Shown one piece after another: positions 1-6,095 of a stretch of DNA of 14,355 nucleotides. The notes below the pieces were generated by a model. The model saw only the letters and a list, made by a program, of their open reading frames with translations, was not told the origin of the DNA and did not search any database. The DNA is taken from the NCBI GenBank assembly GCA_947090385.1, contig CAMUNZ010000029.1, forward strand, positions 1 to 14,355, in the 5' to 3' direction. The position numbers and the translations under genes are program-made. Source of the stretch: an uncultured Campylobacter sp. GTDB lineage: Bacteria > Campylobacterota > Campylobacteria > Campylobacterales > Campylobacteraceae. How positions within the stretch are numbered: position 1 is the stretch's first letter; each line of letters starts with the position of its first letter.

Positions 1-70
1 CCTTTTTAGTTTTGTAAATCCAAACACAAATCACTATAAATAAAACACTCATTAAAACATCTAGCCACAT
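1..70 (-). CDS. Small membrane protein, N-terminus only (runs off the window edge)
   Basis: An ATG at 70 is preceded by a perfect AAGGAG (82-77) six bases upstream, and the frame stays open for 23 codons to the window edge. The peptide starts MWLDVLMSVLFIVICVWIYK: about 18 hydrophobic residues followed by lysines, which is a single N-terminal membrane helix with a positive-inside flank on its C-terminal side. The rest is outside the window, so the full length and any domain are unknown. It lies directly downstream of the hydrophobic peptide ORF (141-218) and uses the same AAGGAG-6-ATG layout, so the two may share a transcript. A phage spanin, a holin-like protein or a small toxin are all possible; I do not recognise the family. 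Confidence 0.5.
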   Translation of the reverse strand, partial: MWLDVLMSVLFIVICVWIYKTKK

Positions 71-122
71 TTTTCTCTCCTTATGGTATAATTGCCAAGG
101 GTATCAGATAAAGATTTTTTAG

Positions 123-150
123 CCCCTTTCGGGGTAGAGGTTAGATAACC
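123..150 (-). promoter_or_regulatory. Two mutually exclusive hairpins sharing a CCCC element
   Basis: On the minus strand a GGGGTTATC segment overlaps the end of the hydrophobic peptide ORF. It can pair with TAACC and the following CCCC (134-131), or the same CCCC can pair with the GGGG at 126-123 through a GAAA tetraloop. The two pairings compete, as in attenuator-type switches. Adenines rather than uridines follow the second hairpin on this strand, so it is not an intrinsic terminator in that direction. Confidence 0.3.
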
Positions 151-218
151 CCTATAAGTCTTAAAATCCAGTAAAGGATTTGTAAAACTAATGCTAAAAG
201 TTGCAACAATCTTAACAT
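141..218 (-). CDS. 25-residue hydrophobic peptide (candidate small toxin or leader peptide)
   Basis: ATG at 218 has AAGGAG at 230-225 with a six-base spacer, and the ORF ends with TAA at 143-141. The peptide is almost wholly Leu/Ile/Val plus Ala, Tyr and Trp. Its only charges are Arg3 and Arg20, with Gln at 6 and 13, so it would form one short membrane-spanning or amphipathic helix. Such peptides are typical of type I toxins (for example the Ibs, TisB and AapA groups) and occasionally of leader peptides; sequence identity with any of these is not claimed. Its ribosome site is in the long stem described at 96-231. No clear -10 box lies just upstream, so it may be read from the helix-turn-helix gene. 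A chance ORF cannot be excluded, because 25 codons is short. Confidence 0.4.
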   Translation of the reverse strand: MLRLLQLLALVLQILYWILRLIGVI

Positions 219-264
219 CTGATACTCCTTGTTTTTATTTAAATGCTAGTTTTTCTAACATTTG

Positions 265-290
265 AGGACAACCCAATTTTGGGGCGTCCT
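265..290. other. Inverted repeat, hairpin near the end of the helix-turn-helix gene
   Basis: AGGAC (265-269) pairs with GTCCT (286-290), and inside it CCCAA pairs with TTGGG, giving a stem of about ten pairs with a two-base mismatch bulge. Read on the plus strand it is followed by ATTTTGTG, a poor U-tract; on the minus strand CAAATG follows. It is too weak to call as a terminator. It lies within the last codons of the 88-residue reading of the helix-turn-helix gene. Confidence 0.35.
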
Positions 291-421
291 ATTTTGTGAA
301 GTTTTTTGCATTAATTCTTTTATTGTGTGCCAATCCGCCAATTCTTCTTTTAAATTTTTTATTTCCTTTAAGAGTTCAACTGATTTTTCAACCTGTAAAG
401 TTATTTTGTTTGTTGAAATTG

Positions 422-428
422 CCCCCCC
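422..428 (-). repeat. Poly-G tract, G7, inside the helix-turn-helix gene
   Basis: Seven C on the plus strand are seven G in the coding direction of the helix-turn-helix gene. The tract sits at codons 32-34, exactly where the frame of the N-terminal half must shift to meet the open C-terminal half. G6 or G9 would join the halves. Poly-G tracts are the usual phase-variation element in Campylobacter, though seven is near the lower limit of length for frequent slippage. Confidence 0.7.
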
Positions 429-584
429 TTAAACTAGGTTCGGTCATTCCTATCAACTCTGCCAACTCTTTATAAGTTAGTCCCATTTCTTTACAAAACG
501 CCTTTAATTCATCTGCTGTCATCTTTTAATCTTCCTTTTTCATCAAATTCAATGCTTTGTGTTTCATTTCTGCTTTTGATTTTG

Positions 585-838
585 TTAAATCGTTCCCACA
601 TATCTTTTGATCAAGCTTTGCAAGTCCGCATTAATCAGGCTTTGCAGGTTTTTTGCATCCATAAATGCAGGGATTTGTCTAGCCTTGCATTTCCTCTTGG
701 TTCTCTACCTAATGCCCTAAAAACTCCACTATGAGTTATAATTCTAGCGCCATCTTCAAGGACTGCAACATCTATTTTGGTATCGCCCAAATTTAAAGCG
801 CCATCAGCTAGTGACCTTATTATGTTTTCATCACTCAT
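585..838 (-). pseudogene. P63C-domain protein remnant, frameshifted and truncated
   Basis: ATG at 838 overlaps the stop of the upstream RelA/SpoT-like gene by eight bases (ATGAGTGA). The first 52 residues (VAVLEDGARIITHSGVFRAL, then GREPRGNAR) match what I know of the N-terminus of P63C-domain proteins, a phage- and plasmid-associated family of unknown function usually several hundred residues long. In the first frame the reading then runs into unrelated residues and stops at 637-635 (67 residues). A shift of one frame near 680 restores a family-like IPAFMDAKNLQSLI, which stops at 587-585. Most of the usual protein is absent. From 584 down to 523 only short scraps of open frame remain (for example one with NDLTKSKAEMKHKALNLM), so a deletion after the frameshift is likely. 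I consider it non-functional as a P63C protein. Confidence 0.55.
607..654. repeat. Imperfect 24-base tandem repeat in the P63C remnant
   Basis: The 18-mers at 607-624 (TTGATCAAGCTTTGCAAG) and 631-648 (TTAATCAGGCTTTGCAGG) are identical at 15 of 18 positions and lie 24 bases apart. In the restored P63C frame they encode LQSLIN and LQSLIK. The repeat looks like a small duplication within a decaying gene. Confidence 0.6.
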
Positions 839-1793
839 TTTTTATCCTTTTATTTATTTCGTTTATAAATTTGTTTGCGTCTAGGTAGTAGTTTGGATAC
901 GCTTTTTTAAGATTTTTTATATCGCTAACGCTAATTAATACGCTATCTGTTTTTTCATTTTTTTCAAACGTTTGATAAAAGTTTTCTGCGGTGTTTAATT
1001 CATCTTTTTTAAAGCCCAAAATTTTAACTACCTTTTCTTTGTAATCAAGCGTGATAATATAAAAATCCTTTGTTTTTTCGCCTCTATTTATGCTATCACT
1101 TGCGACATTTAACCCTGCTAATAAATCTAAGATTTTGCACTCTTTATTTATATTTATTAACTCATCTTTTACATCTTTTTCGCCTCTTAAAAGCTTACTT
1201 GCTAAATAAAAAAAGCGTTTATATTTCTCATCGCCTTTTCCTACTTTTAAATTCGTATTGCTTATAAGCGCTAAAACTTCAACTGCTGTCGCCCACGCAT
1301 GAGATAAAACATCTCTTAATTGCAATTCTATATGATAGCCTTTTAAATTTTCTATCTTGCCGTCATATTTAAAAACAATATGATAGCTTGTGTATCCGTC
1401 ATCTTTTGGAGTGAGTATATAGTCGTATTGCCTTTGTATCTTTAAAGCAGTGTGGTTATTTTCATAGACTTTTTTTAAATTTTCAGCAAATTTATAAACT
1501 TCGTCGTTATTTTTAAAAATAGCCCTAACTCCACCGATATCTTGCATTCTATCTAAATTCATATTATTAAATCTTTGAAGTTTTTTGATAATTGAGTTTA
1601 ATCTTTTTAACCTTCTTGCAATTAAAATCGGTTTTGGTAATTTATCGCTTATCGTTTTAACTAGCATTTTCATAATTTCAATATGATTAGCCCTATAAAC
1701 TGACAAAAGGTCTAAATCATCTTGAAAGCGGTTATTTTGTTTAAAATTTTCTCCCGCTTTTCTTACGGCGTTTTTGCTAACTTTTTCACTCAT
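831..1793 (-). CDS. RelA/SpoT-domain nucleotide pyrophosphokinase, toxSAS-like, no hydrolase domain
   Basis: A 320-residue protein with a stand-alone synthetase domain of the RelA/SpoT fold. Visible motifs are RRLKR at 60-64 (ATP-binding basic motif), DIGGVR at 85-90, YILTPKDDGYTSYH at about 125-138, and ELQLR at 156-160 followed by HAWATAVE at 165-172. These hold the residues that normally bind ATP and the acceptor nucleotide. There is no N-terminal HD hydrolase domain and no TGS/ACT region. A C-terminal part of about 100 residues (FYIITLDYKEKVVKILGF, then DIKNLKKAYPNYYLD) is characteristic of a widespread group of small synthetases. Families of this kind make (p)ppGpp or (pp)pApp, or pyrophosphorylate tRNA CCA ends, often as toxins in toxin-antitoxin or phage-defence pairs; which reaction applies is not decidable here. 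The start has GAAGG six bases upstream. The only partner in the operon is the broken P63C gene overlapping its stop, so no antitoxin is evident. Confidence 0.8.
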   Translation of the reverse strand: MSEKVSKNAVRKAGENFKQNNRFQDDLDLLSVYRANHIEIMKMLVKTISDKLPKPILIARRLKRLNSIIKKLQRFNNMNLDRMQDIGGVRAIFKNNDEVYKFAENLKKVYENNHTALKIQRQYDYILTPKDDGYTSYHIVFKYDGKIENLKGYHIELQLRDVLSHAWATAVEVLALISNTNLKVGKGDEKYKRFFYLASKLLRGEKDVKDELININKECKILDLLAGLNVASDSINRGEKTKDFYIITLDYKEKVVKILGFKKDELNTAENFYQTFEKNEKTDSVLISVSDIKNLKKAYPNYYLDANKFINEINKRIKNE

Positions 1794-1824
1794 TTTTAGC
1801 CTTCATTTTGTTTTAAAAACATTA

Positions 1825-1830
1825 ATTATA
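1825..1830 (-). promoter_or_regulatory. -10 box of the RelA/SpoT-like gene
   Basis: TATAAT in minus-strand sense (reading TTTGCTATAATTAATG) lies 32 bases upstream of the ATG at 1793. Campylobacter housekeeping promoters have a strong -10 and little -35, which fits. It would give a leader of about 25 bases and could drive the whole minus-strand cluster down to the window edge. Confidence 0.5.
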
Positions 1831-1978
1831 GCAAATTAAGCATCTTTTTTTTATATTCTTTATTTTTTGACACAGCATCGCTTTTGCTTTTTGAAAATCC
1901 GATTTTTTTTAGCTCTCTTAATTCAGTGATTTTAAAATAAGCTAAAAAATTTTTTATATTTCGTAAAAAACTAAGACC
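1826..1978 (-). pseudogene. C-terminal remnant of an unrecognised protein
   Basis: In minus-strand sense 50 codons are open between a TAA at 1981-1979 and a TAA at 1828-1826, with no ATG, GTG or TTG start carrying a ribosome site. The residues look coding rather than random: ITELRELKKIGFSKSKSDAV, then a lysine-rich end. Its stop overlaps the -10 box of the RelA/SpoT-like gene. I take it as the tail of a gene whose front was lost when the accessory patch or clpB junction formed. The family is not recognised, and it could be a chance open frame. Confidence 0.3.
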
Positions 1979-2020
1979 TTATTAAAATTTAATTAAATTT
2001 CTGTTTATTTAAAACATAAA

Positions 2021-2056
2021 ACAAGAAATTCACAATTTTATTTGCAAATTTCTTGT
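2021..2056. terminator. Terminator hairpin after clpB, possibly bidirectional
   Basis: ACAAGAAATT (2021-2030) pairs with AATTTCTTGT (2047-2056), a ten-pair stem ten bases past the clpB stop. On the minus strand TTTTATGTTTT follows and on the plus strand TTTTTG follows, so it could stop transcription in both directions. It separates clpB from the accessory genes further along the minus strand. Confidence 0.65.
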
Positions 2057-2065
2057 TTTTGTAGA

Positions 2066-4639
2066 TTACTTTTTAACGATTTGTATTTTATTTTCGTTGC
2101 AATCTATTAAAATTTCATCGCCATTTTTTATTTCGTCTTTTAATATGCAGTTTGCTATTTCATCTTCAACAAGCTCTTGCAATGCTCTTTTTAGCGGTCT
2201 TGCTCCAAATTCTATATCGAATCCATTTTGTGTTATAAATTCTTTTGCTTTTTGACTTAAGTTCGCTTTTATGCCGCGATTTGCGAGAATTTGGCTAAAA
2301 TTTTTAAACAAAATTTCGATTATGTCGTTTATATTATCTTTTGTAAGAGGATTAAAAATAATAATATCATCCAAACGATTTAAAAATTCTGGTTTAAAGT
2401 AATTTTTAAGTTCATTTTTAACCAAATCTTCTCTTTGTTTGCCTTGAAATTTCATGATATTTTCACTAGCGATATTTGAAGTAAGTATTATGATTGTATT
2501 TTTAAAATCGATCAAAACGCCCTTGTTATCGGTCGCTCTGCCATCATCTAAAATTCCAAGTAAGATATTAAAAACATCTTTATTGGCTTTTTCAATTTCA
2601 TCAAAAAGTAACACACTATAAGGTTTTCTTCTAACCGCTTCGCTAAGTTGCCCACCTTCGTCATATCCTACATATCCAGGAGGTGCGCCGAGCAATCTTG
2701 AAACGCTGTGTTTTTCCATATATTCACTCATATCAAATCTAATCATGGCTTTTTCATCATCAAATAAAAATTTTGCTAAAGCTTTTGCAGATTCTGTTTT
2801 TCCAACTCCCGTTGGACCTAAAAATAAAAAACTTCCTATCGGTCGATTGTTGCTAGAGAGCCCGGCTTTATTTCGTTTGATTGCTCTTGAAAGGGCATTT
2901 AATGCTTCATCTTGTCCGATTACGCTCTCTTTTAAATGTTTTTCTATTGATAAAAATTTCTCTTTTTCGCTTGTTAGCATTTTTGCCACCGAAATTCCAG
3001 TCCATTTGCTTAAAATTTTAGCAACAATATCCTCATCTACTTCATTTTTAAGCAAAGTTCCATTTTCTTGCATTTTTTTCCACTCTTCTTCGTTAGATTT
3101 TATATTTTTTTGAATTTGTGGAATTTCGCCATATTCTATTTGCGCCACCTTGCTTAATTCGCCATTTCTTTTATAAATTTCTGCTTTGTTTTTTAAATCA
3201 TCTATCTGTTTTTTTGCTTCACTTATATAATCAAAAACTTTTTTTTCGTTTTCAAATTGCAAATTTAATGAATTTAATTTCTCTTTTAAATTTGAAATTT
3301 CTTTATCTATTTGCAAAAGTCTTTCTTGATTCTTCTTTTCATCTTCAATTTTTAACGCTTCATTTTCGACTTGTAAAGTTACAATTTCGCGTTTTAAGGA
3401 CGAAATTTCAAATGGTTCGCTTTCGATTTGCATTTTTAACTCAGCCGCCGCTTCATCTATCAAATCAATCGCCTTATCTGGCAAAAATCTTCCAGAAATA
3501 TACCTATCGCTAAGTTTTGTCGCTGCAACTAAAGCAGAATCAGAAATTGTAACATTGTGATGAATTTCTAATTTCTCTTTTATGCCTCTTAATATATGTA
3601 TCGCTTCATTTACGCTAGGTTCTTTTACATTTATCGGCTGAAATCTTCTTTGTAAAGCCCCATCTTTTTCAAAATATTTTCTATATTCTTTTAAAGTTGT
3701 TGCTCCGATTGTGTGAAGTTCTCCACGTGCAAGTGCTGGTTTTAGGATATTTGCCGCGTCCATTGCTCCTTCGCTTGCACCAGCTCCTACGATTGTGTGA
3801 ATTTCATCTATAAATAAAATTACATTTTTGCTTTTTATAACTTCATCAATTACGGCTTTTAATCTATCTTCAAACTCGCCGCGGTATTTTGCACCTGCGA
3901 TTAATGCACTCATATCAAGCGCTATTAAACGCATATTCTGCAAACTTGTTGGTACTTCATTTTTTACTATCATTTGCGCCAAGCCTTCTACTATGGCTGT
4001 TTTTCCAACTCCTGGTTCGCCAAGCAAGATAGGATTATTTTTTGTTTTTCTAATTAAAATTTGCATCATTCTTTGAATTTCTTCGTCTCTCCCAATTACC
4101 GGATCAAGTTCATTCGATCTAGCTTTTCTGGTTAAATCAATGCCAAATTTTTCTAAACTTTCATTTGTTTCATCTGCTGTTTTTGAATCTATTTTTTGCC
4201 CATTTCTAATGCTTTCAATCTCTTTTTCAATTTCTTTTAAATCGCAAAATTTTGACAAAATTTCTTTAAATGGCGATTTGTTTAAATTTGCTATTATCAG
4301 AGTATCAACAGAGATAAATTTATCTCCTAAACTTAACATTTTCGCTTTTGCATTTTCTAACAAATCTATAGTTTGAGTGCTAATTTTTATATTTTCATTT
4401 GTTACGTTTGATGACGTTGATAAATTTTGAATCGCACTTTTTATTTCTAATTCTACGGCGTTTTTATTTATACTAAATTTTGTTAAAATTCTATTTAAAA
4501 TAGAATTTGTATCTACGCATAATGCCCATAAAATGTGTAATGGCTCAAGTTGCGGATTTTTGCTACTAATAGCTAAAGACATAGAATTTGAAATCAATTC
4601 TGTGCTTTTTTCTGTAAGAATTTCAAATATATTTGCCAT
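2066..4639 (-). CDS. clpB: ClpB, ATP-dependent protein disaggregase (Hsp100)
   Basis: An 857-residue protein, the usual length for ClpB. It forms a cytoplasmic hexamer that pulls polypeptides out of aggregates together with DnaK. The order of domains is: Clp N domain at about 1-145 (MANIFEILTEKSTELISNSM); first AAA+ module with Walker A GEPGVGKT at 207-214 and Walker B ILFIDEIHT; a charged coiled-coil middle domain at about 400-525, which distinguishes ClpB from ClpA; and a second AAA+ module with GPTGVGKT at 608-615, LLFDEIEKA and sensor-2 region FGARPLKRA. All nucleotide-binding motifs are intact. The ATG is preceded by AAAGGAG. It is divergent from ctpA, with its own promoter and terminator. 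From memory, the C. jejuni counterpart Cj0509c has the same neighbours. Confidence 0.97.
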   Translation of the reverse strand: MANIFEILTEKSTELISNSMSLAISSKNPQLEPLHILWALCVDTNSILNRILTKFSINKNAVELEIKSAIQNLSTSSNVTNENIKISTQTIDLLENAKAKMLSLGDKFISVDTLIIANLNKSPFKEILSKFCDLKEIEKEIESIRNGQKIDSKTADETNESLEKFGIDLTRKARSNELDPVIGRDEEIQRMMQILIRKTKNNPILLGEPGVGKTAIVEGLAQMIVKNEVPTSLQNMRLIALDMSALIAGAKYRGEFEDRLKAVIDEVIKSKNVILFIDEIHTIVGAGASEGAMDAANILKPALARGELHTIGATTLKEYRKYFEKDGALQRRFQPINVKEPSVNEAIHILRGIKEKLEIHHNVTISDSALVAATKLSDRYISGRFLPDKAIDLIDEAAAELKMQIESEPFEISSLKREIVTLQVENEALKIEDEKKNQERLLQIDKEISNLKEKLNSLNLQFENEKKVFDYISEAKKQIDDLKNKAEIYKRNGELSKVAQIEYGEIPQIQKNIKSNEEEWKKMQENGTLLKNEVDEDIVAKILSKWTGISVAKMLTSEKEKFLSIEKHLKESVIGQDEALNALSRAIKRNKAGLSSNNRPIGSFLFLGPTGVGKTESAKALAKFLFDDEKAMIRFDMSEYMEKHSVSRLLGAPPGYVGYDEGGQLSEAVRRKPYSVLLFDEIEKANKDVFNILLGILDDGRATDNKGVLIDFKNTIIILTSNIASENIMKFQGKQREDLVKNELKNYFKPEFLNRLDDIIIFNPLTKDNINDIIEILFKNFSQILANRGIKANLSQKAKEFITQNGFDIEFGARPLKRALQELVEDEIANCILKDEIKNGDEILIDCNENKIQIVKK

Positions 4640-4669
4640 CTTTTCTCCTTTAAACTTTATAAGTTCGGT

Positions 4670-4698
4670 ATTATATAAATTTAGTCTTTATTTGTCAA
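4670..4698 (-). promoter_or_regulatory. clpB promoter, perfect sigma-70 consensus
   Basis: In minus-strand sense TTGACA (4698-4693) and TATAAT (4675-4670) are separated by exactly 17 bases, both hexamers matching the consensus fully. The -10 is 30 bases from the clpB ATG. A full -35 box is unusual for Campylobacter and fits a gene that must be strongly transcribed when a repressor is released. Confidence 0.75.
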
Positions 4699-4699
4699 G
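4679..4699 (-). promoter_or_regulatory. HAIR-like inverted repeat, candidate HspR operator of clpB
   Basis: CTTGACA (4699-4693), seven bases, then ACTAAAT (4685-4679) matches the HspR operator pattern CTTGAGT-N7-ACTCAAG at five of seven positions in each half with exact spacing. It overlaps the -35 and the spacer of the clpB promoter, where a repressor would block polymerase. HspR control of clpB is known in Campylobacter and other bacteria. hspR itself is not in the window. Confidence 0.45.
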
Positions 4700-4778
4700 T
4701 TTATTGAATAAATTTTTTAAAGTTTTAAAATTTGTTAATTTTTAGTGATTAACTTAACTTACATTTAGAAAAAATAGC

Positions 4779-4784
4779 TATAAT
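4779..4784 (+). promoter_or_regulatory. -10 box of the ctpA-pur operon
   Basis: TATAAT in the context TAGCTATAATTATCG lies 31 bases before the TTG start of ctpA, with no recognisable -35. No other comparable -10 box appears before a gene down to plsC, so it may drive the whole run of six genes. Confidence 0.5.
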
Positions 4785-4814
4785 TATCGCTTACTTTTTA
4801 TTTGGAGAATTTCA

Positions 4815-6095
4815 TTGAAAAAAACCACATTTTTGTTTATTCTTGGTTTTTGCTTTACGACTTTTGTTAGTGTAGCTATAGCAAAAGAGAGCACAAAAGA
4901 TAAGTTAGAAGCTATATCAAAACTCACAAAAACAATATCAACTATTGAGAAATATTATGTTGATGATATAAATTTTACAAAGATAGTTGAAAAATCCATA
5001 AGCGGATTATTGAGTAATCTTGATGCGCATTCTAGTTATTTAAATGAAAAAGATTTTAAAGATTTAGAAGTTCAAACTAAAGGCGAATTTGGAGGGCTTG
5101 GGATTTCTGTTGGCATGAAAGATGGAGCTTTAACGATAATAGCGCCGATTGAAGGCACACCAGCCGATAAAGCTAAGTTAAAATCTGGGGATATAATATT
5201 AAGAATAGATGGAAATTCAACGATAGGAACTACTCTTGATGAAGCTGTAAATAAAATGCGAGGAAAAGAAAAAACTCCTATAACAATCACGATTTTAAGA
5301 GAAAATTCTGTAAAGCCTTTTGATGTCAATTTAACAAGAGAGATAATAAAAGTAGAATCCGCTTATGCAAAAATGGTAGAAAATGAAAATATTTTATATC
5401 TTAGAGTTGCAAATTTTGATAAAAATGTAGATAAAGATATATCAAAATTTATAAAACAAAATAAAAATGCAACTGGCATAATTTTGGATTTAAGAAATAA
5501 TCCTGGTGGACTTTTAGATCAAGCTGTTGCTTTGACTAATTTATTTGTAGATGAGGGCATAATAGTCTCACAAAAAGGAAAAGAAAGTAGTGAAAATCAA
5601 GTTTTTTATGCAGATAAAAAGAAAAAAATCACAAATTTACCTATGGTTGTTTTAGTAAATGGCGGAAGTGCAAGCGCTAGCGAAATTGTAAGTGGTTCTT
5701 TGCAAGATCATAAACGCGCTGTTATAGTAGGAGAAAATACTTTTGGAAAAGGTAGCGTGCAAGTTGTTTTGCCTTTGAGCAAAAATGAAGCTGTAAAACT
5801 TACAATTGCTAGATATTATTTGCCTAGCGGACGAACTATACAAAGCGTTGGAGTAAAGCCAGATTTAGAAGTTTTTTCTGCAAAAGTTCCTATAAGAAAT
5901 AATGAATTTTCTATAAAAGAAAAAGATTTAAAACAGCATTTGGAAAATGAGTTAGAAAAAATTGAAGTTAAAAAAACTAAAAAATCAAAAGATAAAAGTA
6001 AAAACATAATTTCGCAAGATATCATTAATAACGATTTACAGTTAAAAACAGCGATTGATACAATCAAAATTTTAAGGATAAAGGAGCGAAAATGA
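4815..6095 (+). CDS. ctpA: Carboxyl-terminal processing protease, S41 family (CtpA/Prc type)
   Basis: A 426-residue periplasmic serine protease. A signal peptide runs to about residue 23 (hydrophobic core FLFILGFCFTTFVSVAIA, then KES). A PDZ domain occupies about 88-165 (GEFGGLGISVG, then GTPADKAKLKSGDIILRIDG) and presents substrate C-termini. The catalytic core follows, with Ser287 in GGSASASEI and Lys312 in FGKGSVQ, 25 residues apart as in E. coli Prc, and Gln316 as the expected third residue. The last 70 residues are lysine-rich. The start is TTG, chosen because GGAG stands seven bases before it and a signal peptide follows at once. The stop overlaps the purC start by four bases (ATGA). 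Its role is cell-envelope protein turnover and maturation; the coupling to purine genes looks positional rather than functional. Confidence 0.92.
   Translation: MKKTTFLFILGFCFTTFVSVAIAKESTKDKLEAISKLTKTISTIEKYYVDDINFTKIVEKSISGLLSNLDAHSSYLNEKDFKDLEVQTKGEFGGLGISVGMKDGALTIIAPIEGTPADKAKLKSGDIILRIDGNSTIGTTLDEAVNKMRGKEKTPITITILRENSVKPFDVNLTREIIKVESAYAKMVENENILYLRVANFDKNVDKDISKFIKQNKNATGIILDLRNNPGGLLDQAVALTNLFVDEGIIVSQKGKESSENQVFYADKKKKITNLPMVVLVNGGSASASEIVSGSLQDHKRAVIVGENTFGKGSVQVVLPLSKNEAVKLTIARYYLPSGRTIQSVGVKPDLEVFSAKVPIRNNEFSIKEKDLKQHLENELEKIEVKKTKKSKDKSKNIISQDIINNDLQLKTAIDTIKILRIKERK

Larger units (their letters stand above)
96..231 (-). promoter_or_regulatory. Structured RNA segment closed by a long-range end-to-end stem
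   Basis: Read on the minus strand, CAAGG (231-227) pairs with CCTTG (100-96), GTATCAGAT (225-217) with ATCTGATAC (109-101), and AGATT (212-208) with AATCT (116-112). Only a bulged A226 and a small internal loop interrupt this, giving about 19 base pairs enclosing about 90 bases. The stem contains the AAGGAG and most of the ATG of the 25-residue ORF inside it. Smaller hairpins sit within: AATCC/GGATT (180-176 with 169-165), GGTTA/TAACC (150-139) and CCCC-GAAA-GGGG (134-123). I read it as a folded mRNA in which the ends mask the translation start, as in type I toxin messages. The same pairing would exist in an RNA from the plus strand, so the strand rests only on the ORF. Confidence 0.4.
255..522 (-). 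pseudogene. Small helix-turn-helix protein, out of frame at a G7 tract (possibly phase-variable)
   Basis: ATG at 522 is preceded by AAGGAAG (537-531) eight bases upstream. The first 32 codons read MTADELKAFCKEMGLTYKEL and on to AELIGMTEPSLR, a classic helix-turn-helix of the small Cro/XRE-like regulators common in Campylobacter. At 428-422 there are seven consecutive G. As written, the frame then closes after 44 residues (stop 390-388). With one G fewer or two more it continues through a lysine/glutamate-rich helix to a stop at 257-255, making 88 or 89 residues, and the continuation looks like real protein (VEKSVELLKEIKNLKEEL). It would be a small DNA-binding regulator of the mobile-element type. 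It may be a phase-variable gene caught OFF, a decayed gene, or a sequencing miscount in the tract. Confidence 0.55.

Noticed and set aside
121..136. CCCC-GAAA-GGGG hairpin as an intrinsic terminator
   Set aside because: On the minus strand adenines follow the stem, and on the plus strand the T-run lies before it, so neither direction has the required U-tract after the hairpin.
101..225. Inverted GTATCAGAT repeats as ends of an insertion element
   Set aside because: They enclose only about 107 bases with no transposase and no flanking target duplication; RNA pairing explains them better.
552..734. Plus-strand open frame of 60 codons
   Set aside because: It is antisense to the P63C remnant and has no ribosome site; the P63C family match on the minus strand explains the open frame.
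2745..3513. Plus-strand open frames opposite clpB
   Set aside because: They have no start signals and hydrophobic or low-complexity translations typical of antisense to a lysine/glutamate-rich coiled-coil gene.
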